Position numbers and translations under genes: made by a program. From assembly GCF_039729145.1 (NCBI RefSeq), contig NZ_CP155793.1, positions 434,001 through 498,000 on the forward strand: DNA of 64,000 bases. Reading direction: 5' to 3'. Origin of the DNA: Microbacterium sp. SY138 (GTDB lineage Bacteria; Actinomycetota; Actinomycetes; Actinomycetales; Microbacteriaceae). Below, one piece after another: positions 53,138-62,242 of the stretch. Position 1 is the first letter of the stretch; each line of letters starts with the position of its first letter. The notes under the pieces are model-generated. The model was not told where the DNA came from and made no database searches. It saw only the letters and a list, made by a program, of their open reading frames with translations.

Positions 53138-54184
53138 TCAGCCGACGAGCGAGCTGAGGATGTCACCGCCGAAGAGCGAGAAGGCGGTGAGGCCGGCGGA
53201 GAGCAGGAGCACCGCGGCCGTGCCGGCGACCGCGAACACCGAGATCCCGCGACCGCCCAGCCGTTGGCCGCGCAGGCCGACCGACACGCCTGCTCTGGCG
53301 GCGAGGCCTCCCGCCTCGTCATCGCGGTACAGCTCGGTGCGCACCGCGAAGCGCCGATGGAACTCCTCGGCCAAGGTGAGCACCGCCGTCATGGTCTCGG
53401 CATGGTCGAACCGTGTGCCGGACGGCAGGTACACGTAGAGACGGTCGGACACGAGCTCGATCTCGGCGCCGGAGCAGAGGTCCAGCACGCGGGCCATCAG
53501 ATCCGGCGTGAAGATGTAGAGAGCGTCCTGCTGATAGCCCTCCGGCACGATGAGGCGGAACGTCTTCGCGAACTCGCCTTCCAGATCCATGCGCGCGGCG
53601 CCACGCCCGAGGCCGAGCGTGGGGACGATGCTGCGCTTCCGGTTGGCGAGCACGATGTGCGGGACGGATGCCGGCAGCGGCAGTTCGATGAAGGCGAAGG
53701 GGCGCTGGATCGTGGCGCGCTCCTGTCCGTGGGCGACAGAGTGATGCATGCCCAGCTCGAACGGCATCCGGTCGTCGTCGCAGGCGATGACCGCACGTTC
53801 GCGTCCGTGCGCGACCCGCGTGAACGCGGCCCCGGGACGGCGGGTGCGCTCGAGGGTGTCGGCGTACGCCCATCCGTTCGCCCAGGCGAAGGCGGCGACC
53901 TTCACCCGGCGACTCAGGCCGACCGCCCACCAGACGAAGCCGACGGCGGCGAGCACGGTGTACCCGATCACGAACACCCCGAGGATCGGGGCGACCGTGA
54001 GGATGTCGCTGCGGCCGAGGAACCAGAGCCCGGTGAGCATCGCGGCGGCGAACAGCAGCACGACCACCAGGATCACCAGGAACCGCCGATGCGGCGGAAT
54101 CCCGCAGATGCGTTCGTAGTTGAGGATGTCGCGGAGTCCTGCGCTTCGTCGCAGCGGGTCCAGGTCTACGGTCACAGGCTCCAT
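53138..54184 (-). CDS. membrane protein of unknown function
   Basis: I do not recognise a family. The 348-aa protein has two N-terminal helices (about residues 36-60 and 65-90), a soluble middle of about 220 residues, and a C-terminal helix near 320. P-F-A-F-I-E-L-P-L-P and E-L-V-S-D-R-L-Y-V-Y-L-P-S-G-T are visible in the soluble part. ATG 54184 overlaps the DUF1266 gene by 13 nt, so the two are coupled and likely work together. Confidence 0.75.
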   Translation of the reverse strand: MEPVTVDLDPLRRSAGLRDILNYERICGIPPHRRFLVILVVVLLFAAAMLTGLWFLGRSDILTVAPILGVFVIGYTVLAAVGFVWWAVGLSRRVKVAAFAWANGWAYADTLERTRRPGAAFTRVAHGRERAVIACDDDRMPFELGMHHSVAHGQERATIQRPFAFIELPLPASVPHIVLANRKRSIVPTLGLGRGAARMDLEGEFAKTFRLIVPEGYQQDALYIFTPDLMARVLDLCSGAEIELVSDRLYVYLPSGTRFDHAETMTAVLTLAEEFHRRFAVRTELYRDDEAGGLAARAGVSVGLRGQRLGGRGISVFAVAGTAAVLLLSAGLTAFSLFGGDILSSLVG

Positions 54185-55044
54185 GACAGCGTCGCCCACG
54201 GGCCGTTGCGCTTCTCGGACGCTGCGGCCTGGAAATCGGACCAGCCGTCGCCGAACTTCTCGAACGACTTCTCATCGACGTTGCCGTCCGTCCAGTGCAT
54301 GACACGTCCCACGATGTAGCTCAGGCCGAAGTCGGCCCATGATTCGAACGCCGGGCGCCCTTCGACGTTGATGCGGTGGATGATCGCGCGCGCCTCAGCC
54401 ACGTCGCCGTGTCCGAGCGCGACACCCCAGGTCGTCATGGCCACGGCCTGACCCAGGCCGTAGCCATCGAGGGTCTTCACGAAGAGCCCGGGGGTGACGA
54501 TGTCCTTGCCCACGCGCTTGCGCACCTCGGTCTCGGCGTACTCGATCGAGGTGACGAAAGCGCGTGCATCGCGCTTGTCGCCGCCTTCCTGCACGATGGC
54601 GGCGAGCCATTCCTTGGCCTTCGGCGTGCGACCGAGGCGCTGGGCGAGTTCGGTGCGCACGGCGAGGTACAGCATCCATACCTCGCGACGGCGGCGGACG
54701 GTGCTCAGGCGCTCGATGTTGGCGAGCCATTCGTCTCGTGTGTGCACGCCCCACTGGTCGACGAGGACCTTCTTCTCGCGGTCGTCGAGGAGCGAAGCGG
54801 TCGGATCGTTCCAGAAGCCCGAGGGCAGGTTCACGATCTGCAGGAAGCCGAGCGCGATCTCATCGGCCTCGACCCCGGTGGTGGGGTGCTCGGGCGAGGC
54901 CTTGACCTTGGCGGCCGGGAGGATCCAGATCACGAGGAAGAACAGCACGACGACCCCGACGATCGTCCACGCCCACCACTGGCTCACGAGCCATTCGAAG
55001 ATCGAGGTGACGCTGTTGAAGTCGACGCTCGCGAAAGAGTGCAT
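54172..55044 (-). CDS. DUF1266 domain membrane protein
   Basis: The 290-aa protein has an N-terminal membrane helix (residues 20-43) and a cytoplasmic DUF1266-type domain. The recurring W-G-V-H-T-R-D-E-W, W-A-D-F-G-L-S-Y-I-V-G-R and Y-G-L-G-Q-A-V-A-M-T-T-W-G patterns fit DUF1266. No biochemical function is known for the family. GGGAGCACCC precedes the ATG. It is first in a two-gene operon, divergent from a TetR gene with a likely operator between them. Confidence 0.78.
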   Translation of the reverse strand: MHSFASVDFNSVTSIFEWLVSQWWAWTIVGVVVLFFLVIWILPAAKVKASPEHPTTGVEADEIALGFLQIVNLPSGFWNDPTASLLDDREKKVLVDQWGVHTRDEWLANIERLSTVRRRREVWMLYLAVRTELAQRLGRTPKAKEWLAAIVQEGGDKRDARAFVTSIEYAETEVRKRVGKDIVTPGLFVKTLDGYGLGQAVAMTTWGVALGHGDVAEARAIIHRINVEGRPAFESWADFGLSYIVGRVMHWTDGNVDEKSFEKFGDGWSDFQAAASEKRNGPWATLSWSL

Positions 55045-55079
55045 GGGTGCTCCTGGGAAGGGTGAATCCGTGTCGGTTC

Positions 55080-55112
55080 ATAGATTGAACGAACATTCAG
55101 TGAGTAATCTAT
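55080..55112. promoter_or_regulatory. nested inverted repeats between DUF1266 and TetR genes
   Basis: Outer arms ATAGATT (55080-55086) and AATCTAT (55106-55112) enclose TGAACGAACATTCA, a TGAA/TTCA half-site pair. AT-rich for this window, it fits a TetR operator covering both divergent promoters. Confidence 0.6.
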
Positions 55113-55169
55113 ACGGCAGGGGGGCGATTTCGAAAGACGGACCGGCGGGGCTCAGGAGGTGGATGCCAC

Positions 55170-55856
55170 GTGGCGCGCTCCGACGAGCAGAACCGGTTGG
55201 CCCGAGAGCGTGCCAGGGAGAACATCCTGCAGGCGGCGATCGAGACGTTCAGCGAACGGGGCGTCGCAGGGGCGAGCATCGCCGAGATCACGAAGCGTGC
55301 CGGCGTCGCCCAGGGGCTCGTGAACTATCACTTCGGTGGCAAGGAGCAACTCGTCGCCGCCGTGATCGATCGCTGGTTCGAGACCGTGCTCGGCTTCGCC
55401 CGCGTCGAGGGCACGCCCGACGAGATGCTCGCCGCGGTGATCGACGGTGCTCTCACGGCCACCGCCTATGCGATACCGCTGCAGCGCGCGGTGCTCGCGA
55501 TGCAGCAGCAGCCGGCCACGCATCGACTCTTCGCGGAGTCGGAGGCCCGGCACGAGGCGGGCGCCACCGCGGCGGAGGACGCGGTCCGTGACCTCTTCCG
55601 CGCGCGGGGGGCCGAGGACCCGGCGCTCGAAGAGGTGATGCTGCGCAGCACGATCGAGGGTGTCTTCGTGAAATCCGCCGTCTTCGGCGATACGTATCCG
55701 CTCGAGGAGGCCCGCCGCTGGATGTTCCGACGGTACGGACTCCCCGAGCCCACGGCGTCCATCGCGCCACCGGCTCCCCTGCGTGACGGTGAGCCGCGGC
55801 CGCGGGCCACGGCGGCTCTGCGAGGGCGCGAGCAACTGCCGGGTGACTCCGCCTGA
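55170..55856 (+). CDS. TetR-family regulator
   Basis: The 228-aa protein has an N-terminal helix-turn-helix (A-S-I-A-E-I-T-K-R-A-G-V-A-Q-G-L-V-N-Y-H-F-G near residues 35-56) and a ligand domain ending in a flexible Pro/Arg-rich tail. GTG 55170 follows AGGAGGTG by 9 nt. It probably represses itself and the divergent DUF1266 operon through the 55080-55112 site. Ligand unknown. Confidence 0.87.
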   Translation: MARSDEQNRLARERARENILQAAIETFSERGVAGASIAEITKRAGVAQGLVNYHFGGKEQLVAAVIDRWFETVLGFARVEGTPDEMLAAVIDGALTATAYAIPLQRAVLAMQQQPATHRLFAESEARHEAGATAAEDAVRDLFRARGAEDPALEEVMLRSTIEGVFVKSAVFGDTYPLEEARRWMFRRYGLPEPTASIAPPAPLRDGEPRPRATAALRGREQLPGDSA

Positions 55857-55869
55857 ACGACGGACGAAC

Positions 55870-55901
55870 GCGGGGCCCGGTCGCGAACGACCGGGCCCCG
55901 C
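55870..55901. terminator. strong bidirectional terminator
   Basis: Perfect 14-bp arms GCGGGGCCCGGTCG (55870-55883) and CGACCGGGCCCCGC (55888-55901) around CGAA. It separates the convergent TetR and metalloprotease genes. Confidence 0.8.
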
Positions 55902-55924
55902 TGATTCCGACGTGCTGACCGGTG

Positions 55925-56743
55925 TCAGTTCCCGTAGAGGGAGACGACTCCGGCGGTGTCGACGCTCGTCATCGACAGGTCGTCGGACGATCCGTTGCAC
56001 TGCGGGTAGTGCATGATCGACGAGGAGTCGTACGGCGTCAGAGGACGCCAGTTGTTGTCCTCGAAGCAGGTGCCGGCCTCCGGGCGGGTGTGCTCGTGGC
56101 GGAAGCCGAGCACGTGGCCCAGTTCATGGCCGAGCACGTTCGTCGGGGTCCAGGACGAGCCGGGGGTCCAGATCGAGTCATCGATGAGGACGTTCTGCAG
56201 ACGCGGTGCGGTGCTCGGGAAGAAGGCCCTGGCGATGTACTGCGTCGTCTGCACCGGCTCCACCGAGAACAGGACGGCGTTGTTGCGCGTCGTGCAGTTG
56301 GCATCGGCGCTGCTGTCGTAGATGAAGTCGATCTTCGAGGATGCGGCTTCCCAGAGGGCAGCACCGCTTTCCATCGCGTTCACGACGTCGGCGTGACGTG
56401 TACCGAAGGCGGTGCTGACGCAATAGGTGAGGTTCGCCACCTGCGCGTCGGACCACTTGTCGTCGATGCTGTTGACGGTGTTGACGATGAGACCGTTGGT
56501 CACGGGGTCGGCGCCGAGGAGCTGCTCGTAGAACGAACGCAGTTCGCCCTGGTTGGAGATCACCTCGTCTCCGTTGACGACGTAGGCACCGTCGACGTCT
56601 CGGTAAGTCGACGCCTCGAACTCCTGGAAGGTGGGGATGTCATCGGCGTCGGGTGCGGAATTCGCGGCAGCGGGGATGACCGTGCCGAGGCAGAGCGCAG
56701 CAGCCGCGGTAGCGGCGAACGCCAGTTTTCTCGTGAGTCGCAA
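55925..56743 (-). CDS. secreted zinc metalloprotease (metzincin-like)
   Basis: The 272-aa secreted protein has a signal peptide to about residue 30 and an extended zinc motif H206-E-L-G-H-V-L-G-F-R-H-E-H, the HExxHxxGxxHE pattern of metzincins. A Met-turn S-I-M244-H-Y-P follows at the expected distance. Four to six cysteines could form disulfides. The enzyme would cleave proteins outside the cell. No ATG fits the signal. TTG 56743, with AAAGGA 7 nt upstream, is chosen; longer starts at 56884 lack a signal. Propeptide boundaries are unclear. Confidence 0.8.
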   Translation of the reverse strand: MRLTRKLAFAATAAAALCLGTVIPAAANSAPDADDIPTFQEFEASTYRDVDGAYVVNGDEVISNQGELRSFYEQLLGADPVTNGLIVNTVNSIDDKWSDAQVANLTYCVSTAFGTRHADVVNAMESGAALWEAASSKIDFIYDSSADANCTTRNNAVLFSVEPVQTTQYIARAFFPSTAPRLQNVLIDDSIWTPGSSWTPTNVLGHELGHVLGFRHEHTRPEAGTCFEDNNWRPLTPYDSSSIMHYPQCNGSSDDLSMTSVDTAGVVSLYGN

Positions 56744-56978
56744 AGTAGTAGTCCTTTTCGATCTGAACGATTCCGCGCGCCCCCTCGGCACGCGGCCCCC
56801 GGCGGAAAGGTGAGCAACTCTGCGCAGCCGATCCTGTCGAAGTGCGCTCACGGTAAGCATGGCTCTCACGCGATGGCAAGGCATCTCCCGGCACGTTCAC
56901 AGATTTATGCACTCAGGTCAAAAATACCGAACGTCGTTCTGGTCGAAGGTGGTGTGCGTCCCGGCGAGACGTCGGGGG

Positions 56979-57617
56979 TCAGGCGTGGCCCATGCGGGCG
57001 AAAGCCCCCAGGACACTGCGCTCCGATGCGGTGAGGTAGCGCTCGAGTTCTTCCGCAGCGGCTTCGGGTCCCTGTTCCAGCAGAGCCGTGAGCACCGCGC
57101 GGTTTCGACGGACGTACGGCTCGTGCAGCGACCTCGGCTCGTCGATCTCGAGGAAGACGAGACGCAGCTCGGCGGCGACATCGCGGTAGGTGCGGGCGAG
57201 CCGTGCGCTGTCGGCGAGGGCGACGATCGCGTCGTGGAAGGCCATGTTCGCGCTGCCGATACGTCGCCAATCCTCGTGCGGCAGCTGCTCCTCGGCCTCG
57301 GCCAGGGCTTCGCGCATGAGCTGCACGGCGGGGTGCTCGGGCTCGGACTGGCGCAGTGCGGTGCATTCGATCACGCGGCGGGCCCGATAGATGTCGATCA
57401 CGTCGGCGATGGTCGGTGACGCCACCGAGACCCCGCGGTGGGGGATGTGCTCGACGAGGCCCTGCTCGGCGAGCACACGGAAGGCTTCGCGAAGCGTGTT
57501 GCGCGAGACGTCGAACTGCTCGGCGAGGGCTGATTCCGAGAGTCGTGACCCCGGCGCGAAGTCGCCGTCGATGATGCGCTGACGGAGGACGTCGGCGAGC
57601 GGGCCCTGCTGGTTCAT
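56979..57617 (-). CDS. GntR/FCD-type regulator of the 5-oxoproline operon
   Basis: A 212-aa FadR-subfamily regulator: winged helix with L-S-E-S-A-L-A-E-Q-F-D-V-S-R-N-T-L-R near residue 27 and an FCD ligand domain of about 130 residues. It is divergent from the pxp operon, and a perfect 15-bp palindrome lies in the shared region. TACGAT lies 6 nt before ATG 57617 (leaderless). The ligand may be 5-oxoproline or another acid, by inference from context. Confidence 0.87.
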   Translation of the reverse strand: MNQQGPLADVLRQRIIDGDFAPGSRLSESALAEQFDVSRNTLREAFRVLAEQGLVEHIPHRGVSVASPTIADVIDIYRARRVIECTALRQSEPEHPAVQLMREALAEAEEQLPHEDWRRIGSANMAFHDAIVALADSARLARTYRDVAAELRLVFLEIDEPRSLHEPYVRRNRAVLTALLEQGPEAAAEELERYLTASERSVLGAFARMGHA

Positions 57618-57623
57618 GCCTTC

Positions 57624-57629
57624 ATCGTA
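57624..57629 (-). promoter_or_regulatory. putative -10 element for leaderless gntR mRNA
   Basis: Minus-strand TACGAT lies 6 nt before ATG 57617. Confidence 0.5.
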
Positions 57630-57710
57630 GGCGGCGGAGCCGCGGCATCGTCTGCGGTCGCAGGAGGGAAATCACACGAAAGCAACCGTTCTGTAGCACG
57701 GCCGTAACAC

Positions 57711-57725
57711 GATTGTTGAACAATC
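57711..57725. promoter_or_regulatory. GntR/FCD operator in pxp promoter
   Basis: GATTGTTGAACAATC is a perfect 15-bp palindrome fitting the FadR-type TNGTNNNACNA pattern. TTGAAC within it (57716-57721) could be the -35, with TACACT (57741-57746) as -10 at a loose 19-bp spacing. Confidence 0.75.
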
Positions 57726-57789
57726 AATGCCTATCCGTTCTACACTGGGGGTCACCCGACACCCACCAACGACGATGGGAACCCCCCGC

Positions 57790-59067
57790 ATGTCAGAGCA
57801 GACCACCGCCTCCCTCTCCCCGGAGGACGAAGCCCGCCTCTCGTCCGCCAAGAAGCGCGCGGGCCGTAGTGCCGTCATCGGCGCGATCTTCCTCATGGCC
57901 ACCAGCGCCATCGGCCCCGGCTTCATCACGCAGACCGCCACGTTCACAGCGACGATGGGGGCCGCCTTCGCGTTCGCGATCCTCATCTCGATCCTCGTCG
58001 ACATCGCGGTGCAGCTGAACGTCTGGCGCATGATCACCTCGTCCGGCAAGCGCGCCGGCGAACTCGCGAACAGCGCCATCCCCTTCTCCGGACACCTGAT
58101 CGCCGTGCTCGTCGTGATCGGCGGGCTGGCCTTCAACATCGGGAACATCGCCGGTGGCGGACTGGGACTCAACGCCCTGCTCGGCATCGACCCCAAGCTC
58201 GGCGGCATGGTCACCGCGGCCCTCGCGATCATCATCTTCCTGGTGAAGAAGGCGGGCCCCGTGATGGACATCGTGCTGGTCGTGCTGGGAATCGCCATGA
58301 TCGTCATGACCGTGGTCGTGGCCGTGATCGCCCAGCCGCCGATCGGCGAGGCGCTGCGCCAGACCTTCGTGCCCGACGAGCTGAACTTCGCCACCATCAC
58401 CACCATCGTCGGCGGCACCGTCGGCGGATACATCACGTACTCCGGCGCCCACCGCTACCTCGACTCGGGACACACCGGACCGGAGCACGCCGGCCCCGTC
58501 ATGCGTGCGGCGACCAACGGCATCCTCGTCACCGGCGTGATGCGCTACGTCCTGTTCCTCGCGATCCTCGGCGTCGTGGCCTCCGGCGTCACGCTCGACC
58601 TCTCCGGGCAGGGCGCGAACCCCGCGGGTCAGGCGTTCGGCGCGGTGCTCGGCGACGCCGGCCTCCGCATCTTCGGTGCGATCTTCTGGGCCGCGGCGAT
58701 CAGCTCGGTCATCGGTGCGGCCTACACCTCCGCCACCTTCCTCTCCACCTTCACCACGAAGCTCAAGGGCGGGTGGCCGCTGCAGCTCGCGACCGTCGCG
58801 TTCATCGTGGTGTCGCTGGCGGTGTACCTCTCGATCGGTACCGCTCCTGCGGCGATCCTCGTGTTCGTCGGCGGCTTCAACGGCCTGATCCTGCCGATCG
58901 GACTCACGGTGTTCATGTACATCGGCTGGTTCCGTCGCGACCTGCTCGGCTCGAAGAAGTACCCGATGTGGCTGCTCGTCGCCGGTACGCTCGTGACGCT
59001 GCTCACCTGGTACATGGGTATCGTCTCGGTCGGCCCCATCTTCGCCTTCCTCGGAATCGGAGCGTGA
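57790..59067 (+). CDS. NRAMP-like transporter, YcsG type
   Basis: The 425-aa protein has about eleven membrane helices and an NRAMP-like fold. The canonical metal-binding DPGN of TM1 is replaced by I-G-P-G-F-I-T-Q-T, so it may not carry divalent metals. In B. subtilis, ycsG of this branch lies beside ycsF (pxpA), suggesting uptake of 5-oxoproline or a related compound, but this is inference. ATG 57790 is chosen because other starts lie upstream of the promoter. It begins the operon. Confidence 0.83.
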   Translation: MSEQTTASLSPEDEARLSSAKKRAGRSAVIGAIFLMATSAIGPGFITQTATFTATMGAAFAFAILISILVDIAVQLNVWRMITSSGKRAGELANSAIPFSGHLIAVLVVIGGLAFNIGNIAGGGLGLNALLGIDPKLGGMVTAALAIIIFLVKKAGPVMDIVLVVLGIAMIVMTVVVAVIAQPPIGEALRQTFVPDELNFATITTIVGGTVGGYITYSGAHRYLDSGHTGPEHAGPVMRAATNGILVTGVMRYVLFLAILGVVASGVTLDLSGQGANPAGQAFGAVLGDAGLRIFGAIFWAAAISSVIGAAYTSATFLSTFTTKLKGGWPLQLATVAFIVVSLAVYLSIGTAPAAILVFVGGFNGLILPIGLTVFMYIGWFRRDLLGSKKYPMWLLVAGTLVTLLTWYMGIVSVGPIFAFLGIGA

Positions 59068-59071
59068 TCGC

Positions 59072-59836
59072 ATGACATCGATCGACCTGAACTCGGACCT
59101 CGGCGAGAACGTCGCCGACCGGATCGTCAGCGACGACGCGAGCATGCTCCGCCTCGTCACGAGCGCGAACGTGTCGTGCGGTTTCCATGCCGGCAGCCCC
59201 GAGGGGATCCGCGAGACGCTCGCGGCTGCCGTGGCGGACGGCGTGGTGATCGGCGCGCACCCCGGTTACCGCGACTACGAGAACTTCGGACGCACGAAGG
59301 TCGACATCGACTCGGCCACGCTGCAGGCGCACGTCGAGTACCAGCTCGGTGCGCTCATCGGGCTCGCCTCCGCGGTGGGCGGCCGGGTCTCGTACGTCAA
59401 GCCGCACGGCGCTCTCTACAACACGATCGCCCGCGACGAGCGGCAGTCGAAGGACGTCGTGGCCGCGATCCGCGCGATCGACCCTGGCCTGGTGCTGCTC
59501 GGGCTCTCCGGAGGCGTCGTGCTCGACGTGGCCGAGCGGGCAGGGCTCGCCGTCGCCGCCGAGGCGTTCGCGGACCGCGCGTATCAGCCCGACGGGCAGC
59601 TCGTCTCGCGCACCGAGGAGGGCGCGGTGCTGCACGACCCGGCAGCGGTCGCCGAGCGCATGGTGCGCCTCGCCGCCGACGGCGTGATCCGTGCGATCGA
59701 CGGCACCGATGTGCCCGTGGTCGCGCAGTCGATCTGCGTGCACGGCGACAGCCCCGGCTCGGTGGCCATGGCCGCAGAGACCAAGCGGATGCTGCAGGAG
59801 GCGGGAATCACGATCGCCCCGTTCGCGGGCGCCTGA
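59072..59836 (+). CDS. pxpA: 5-oxoprolinase subunit PxpA
   Basis: A 254-aa LamB/YcsF family protein. With PxpB and PxpC it forms the ATP-dependent 5-oxoprolinase that opens 5-oxoproline to glutamate. The start [10 protein letters not shown], then N-V-S-C-G-F-H-A-G near residue 32, G-A-H-P-G-Y near residue 60 and V-K-P-H-G-A-L-Y-N are diagnostic. It follows the transporter by 4 nt. Confidence 0.94.
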   Translation: MTSIDLNSDLGENVADRIVSDDASMLRLVTSANVSCGFHAGSPEGIRETLAAAVADGVVIGAHPGYRDYENFGRTKVDIDSATLQAHVEYQLGALIGLASAVGGRVSYVKPHGALYNTIARDERQSKDVVAAIRAIDPGLVLLGLSGGVVLDVAERAGLAVAAEAFADRAYQPDGQLVSRTEEGAVLHDPAAVAERMVRLAADGVIRAIDGTDVPVVAQSICVHGDSPGSVAMAAETKRMLQEAGITIAPFAGA

Positions 59837-59837
59837 C

Positions 59838-60638
59838 ATGACCGTTCTCGCCACCGCCGACCAACTCGCCGACGCACGCGCTGCTCGCGCCGCGATCCGG
59901 ACCGGTCACGCCGAGCCGACCAGCGGAGTCGCGGTCGGGCTGACCCAGGCGAACCTCATCGCGGTACCGGCCGACTGGGCCTTCGAGACGCTGCTCTTCG
60001 CGCAGCGGAACCCGAAGCCGTGCCCGGTGCTCGAGGTGATCGAGCAGGGCGCGGTGGAGTCACGGCTCGCGCCCGGCAGCGACATCCGCACCGACATCGG
60101 CCGGTACCGCATCTGGCGCGAGGGGGAGCTGGTTGAGGAGGTCGGCGACGCGACCGCGGCCTGGGCGGAGCATCCCGACCTCGTGGCTTTCCTCATCGGA
60201 TGCAGCTTCACCTTCGAATCCGGACTCGCACAGGCAGGGATCCCGATCCGCCATCAGGAGCTCGGCCGGAACGTGCCCATGTACCGCACCTCCGTGTCGT
60301 GCGCGCCCGCCGGACGACTGCGCGGAGAGATGGTCGTCTCGATGCGTCCGATCCCCGCGGCTCGCGTCGCGGATGCCGTGCAGATCTCCGGCCGCACTCC
60401 CGCGGTGCACGGTGCTCCGGTGCACATCGGCGACCCGGCATCGCTCGGCATCCACGACCTGGCGCATCCCGACTTCGGGGATGCTCCCGAGGTGCGCGAC
60501 GGCGAAGTGCCCGTCTTCTGGGCCTGCGGTGTCACCCCGCAGGCCGCGATCATGGCCTCGAGGCCGCCGTTCGCGATCACGCACGCGCCCGGGTACATGT
60601 TCATCACCGATGTTCCGGATGCGGAGTACCTCGTCTGA
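59838..60638 (+). CDS. DUF1445 / YcsI family putative hydro-lyase
   Basis: A 266-aa DUF1445 protein, with C-P-V-L-E-V near residue 56, [10 protein letters not shown] near residue 118, N-V-P-M-Y-R-T near residue 143 and [10 protein letters not shown] near residue 225. Two cysteines near the centre are conserved in the family as I recall it. Homologues include B. subtilis YcsI, which sits in the pxp/kip operon, and a mitochondrial D-glutamate cyclase. The latter makes 5-oxo-D-proline, so the reaction could feed or reverse 5-oxoprolinase. Confidence 0.87.
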   Translation: MTVLATADQLADARAARAAIRTGHAEPTSGVAVGLTQANLIAVPADWAFETLLFAQRNPKPCPVLEVIEQGAVESRLAPGSDIRTDIGRYRIWREGELVEEVGDATAAWAEHPDLVAFLIGCSFTFESGLAQAGIPIRHQELGRNVPMYRTSVSCAPAGRLRGEMVVSMRPIPAARVADAVQISGRTPAVHGAPVHIGDPASLGIHDLAHPDFGDAPEVRDGEVPVFWACGVTPQAAIMASRPPFAITHAPGYMFITDVPDAEYLV

Positions 60639-62242
60639 TGCGTATCCTCACGGCATCCGATCACGCTCTCCTCGTCGAGGCATCCGACCTCGACGAGGCG
60701 ATGCGCCTGAACCTCGCGTGGGAGGGCGTGCCCGGCATCGTCGAGCGCATCCCCGGCGCCCGCACCGTGCTCGTGCGCTTCGATCCGGTCCGGGTCTCGG
60801 CCGCCGATCTTTCAGCGGTGCTGGCCGCGACCGAGATCGACACCGCGCATCCGCCGGGCACCGGCGAGGTCACCGTACCGGTGCGGTACGACGGCGAAGA
60901 CCTCGACGAGGCGGCATCGCTGTTGGGCGTCTCGGCGGAGGAACTCGTCAACCGGCACCTCGCCGCGGACTGGCGGGTGGCGTTCTCCGGTTTCGCCCCC
61001 GGCTTCGGATACGTCGTGAGCAGCGATCCCCTGTTCGACGTGCCGCGCCGATCGTCGCCGCGCACACGCGTGCCCGCCGGCTCGGTCGCGCTCGCCGGGC
61101 AGTTCACCGGCGTCTACCCCCGGGAGAGCCCGGGGGGATGGCAGCTCATCGGACGCACGGATGCCGTGATGTGGGACATCGAGCGGAACCCGCCCGCGCT
61201 GCTGTCGCCCGGGACGGCGGTGCGGTTCGCGCAGGTGCGGGAGGCCGCTCGGCTGGAGGGCGGTCACCCGGGCCGAAACGGAGACGACCCGACGCACGCA
61301 CCGCGCGTCGCGGCGCAACACTCCGCGACGGATGCGGATGGTCTGGGTTTCGGCGCGGGAGCTGCCGTCGAGGTGGTCCGCCCGTCGCTGCAGCTGCTCG
61401 TGCAGGACGCCGGGCGCCCGAGCTATGCGGCACTCGGCGTCTCGGCATCCGGGGCTGCGGACCGCCGGGCCATGCACGACGCGAACCGTGCCGTGGGCAA
61501 TGCACGCGACGCCGCGGTGCTCGAGAGCGTCGGTGGAGCCGTCCTGCGATTCCGGGGAGCCGGCGTCGCCGCGGTCGCCGGCGCGATCGGCGCGCTCCGC
61601 CTGACCGAGGTCGGCGGCACCGTTCGTTCCGTGGCGCACGGTGAGCCCTTCGCCACCGTCGACGGCGACGAACTGACCCTCGGTCACCCCGAGCGCGGGC
61701 TGCGCTACGTCGTCGCCGTGCGAGGAGGCCTGGATGCGGTGCCCGCGCTGGGCAGCCGTGCGGCGGACACCCTCGCCGGGCTCGGCCCGGAAGCGCTCGT
61801 GGCGGGTGCCGTCGTCCCGGTGGGCGGCGCGGCGCCGCATCCCGTCGAGCCCGATGCGCTGCCGCGCGAGCTCCCTGCCGCGGGAGAGCTCGTCGACCTC
61901 GAGATCACGCTCGGCCCTCGGGACGACTGGTTCACGGGGCACGCGCTCGCGACCCTCACCGGACAGGAGTGGACCGTCACGCCGCGTTCGGATCGCGTCG
62001 GCATCAGGCTCCAGGGGGAGGTGCCCCTGGAGCGCGCGGTCGGTGGCGAACTGCCGAGCGAAGGTGCTGTCACGGGGGCCGTCCAGGTGCCGCCCGATGG
62101 GCAGCCCGTCCTGTTCCTGCCGGATCATCCGCTCACCGGGGGATACCCCATCATCGGCGCCCTCACGGACCGCAGCCTCGACCTCGCCGGTCAACTGGCT
62201 CCGGGAGTGCGTCTTCGTTTCACCGTCAAGGAGTCCTCATGA
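60638..62242 (+). CDS. fused 5-oxoprolinase subunits PxpB-PxpC (KipI-KipA)
   Basis: The 534-aa protein joins a KipI-like N-terminal domain (about 1-205) to a KipA-like C-terminal domain (about 240-534). KipI marks are F-S-G-F-A-P-G-F-G-Y near residue 117 and R-T-R-V-P-A-G-S-V near residue 144. KipA marks are V-Q-D-A-G-R-P-S-Y near residue 256 and G-A-A-D-R-R-A-M near 273. The two are separate genes in B. subtilis; here one chain gives fixed stoichiometry. It shares a base with the DUF1445 stop and overlaps the carboxylase gene by ATGA. Confidence 0.92.
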   Translation: MRILTASDHALLVEASDLDEAMRLNLAWEGVPGIVERIPGARTVLVRFDPVRVSAADLSAVLAATEIDTAHPPGTGEVTVPVRYDGEDLDEAASLLGVSAEELVNRHLAADWRVAFSGFAPGFGYVVSSDPLFDVPRRSSPRTRVPAGSVALAGQFTGVYPRESPGGWQLIGRTDAVMWDIERNPPALLSPGTAVRFAQVREAARLEGGHPGRNGDDPTHAPRVAAQHSATDADGLGFGAGAAVEVVRPSLQLLVQDAGRPSYAALGVSASGAADRRAMHDANRAVGNARDAAVLESVGGAVLRFRGAGVAAVAGAIGALRLTEVGGTVRSVAHGEPFATVDGDELTLGHPERGLRYVVAVRGGLDAVPALGSRAADTLAGLGPEALVAGAVVPVGGAAPHPVEPDALPRELPAAGELVDLEITLGPRDDWFTGHALATLTGQEWTVTPRSDRVGIRLQGEVPLERAVGGELPSEGAVTGAVQVPPDGQPVLFLPDHPLTGGYPIIGALTDRSLDLAGQLAPGVRLRFTVKESS

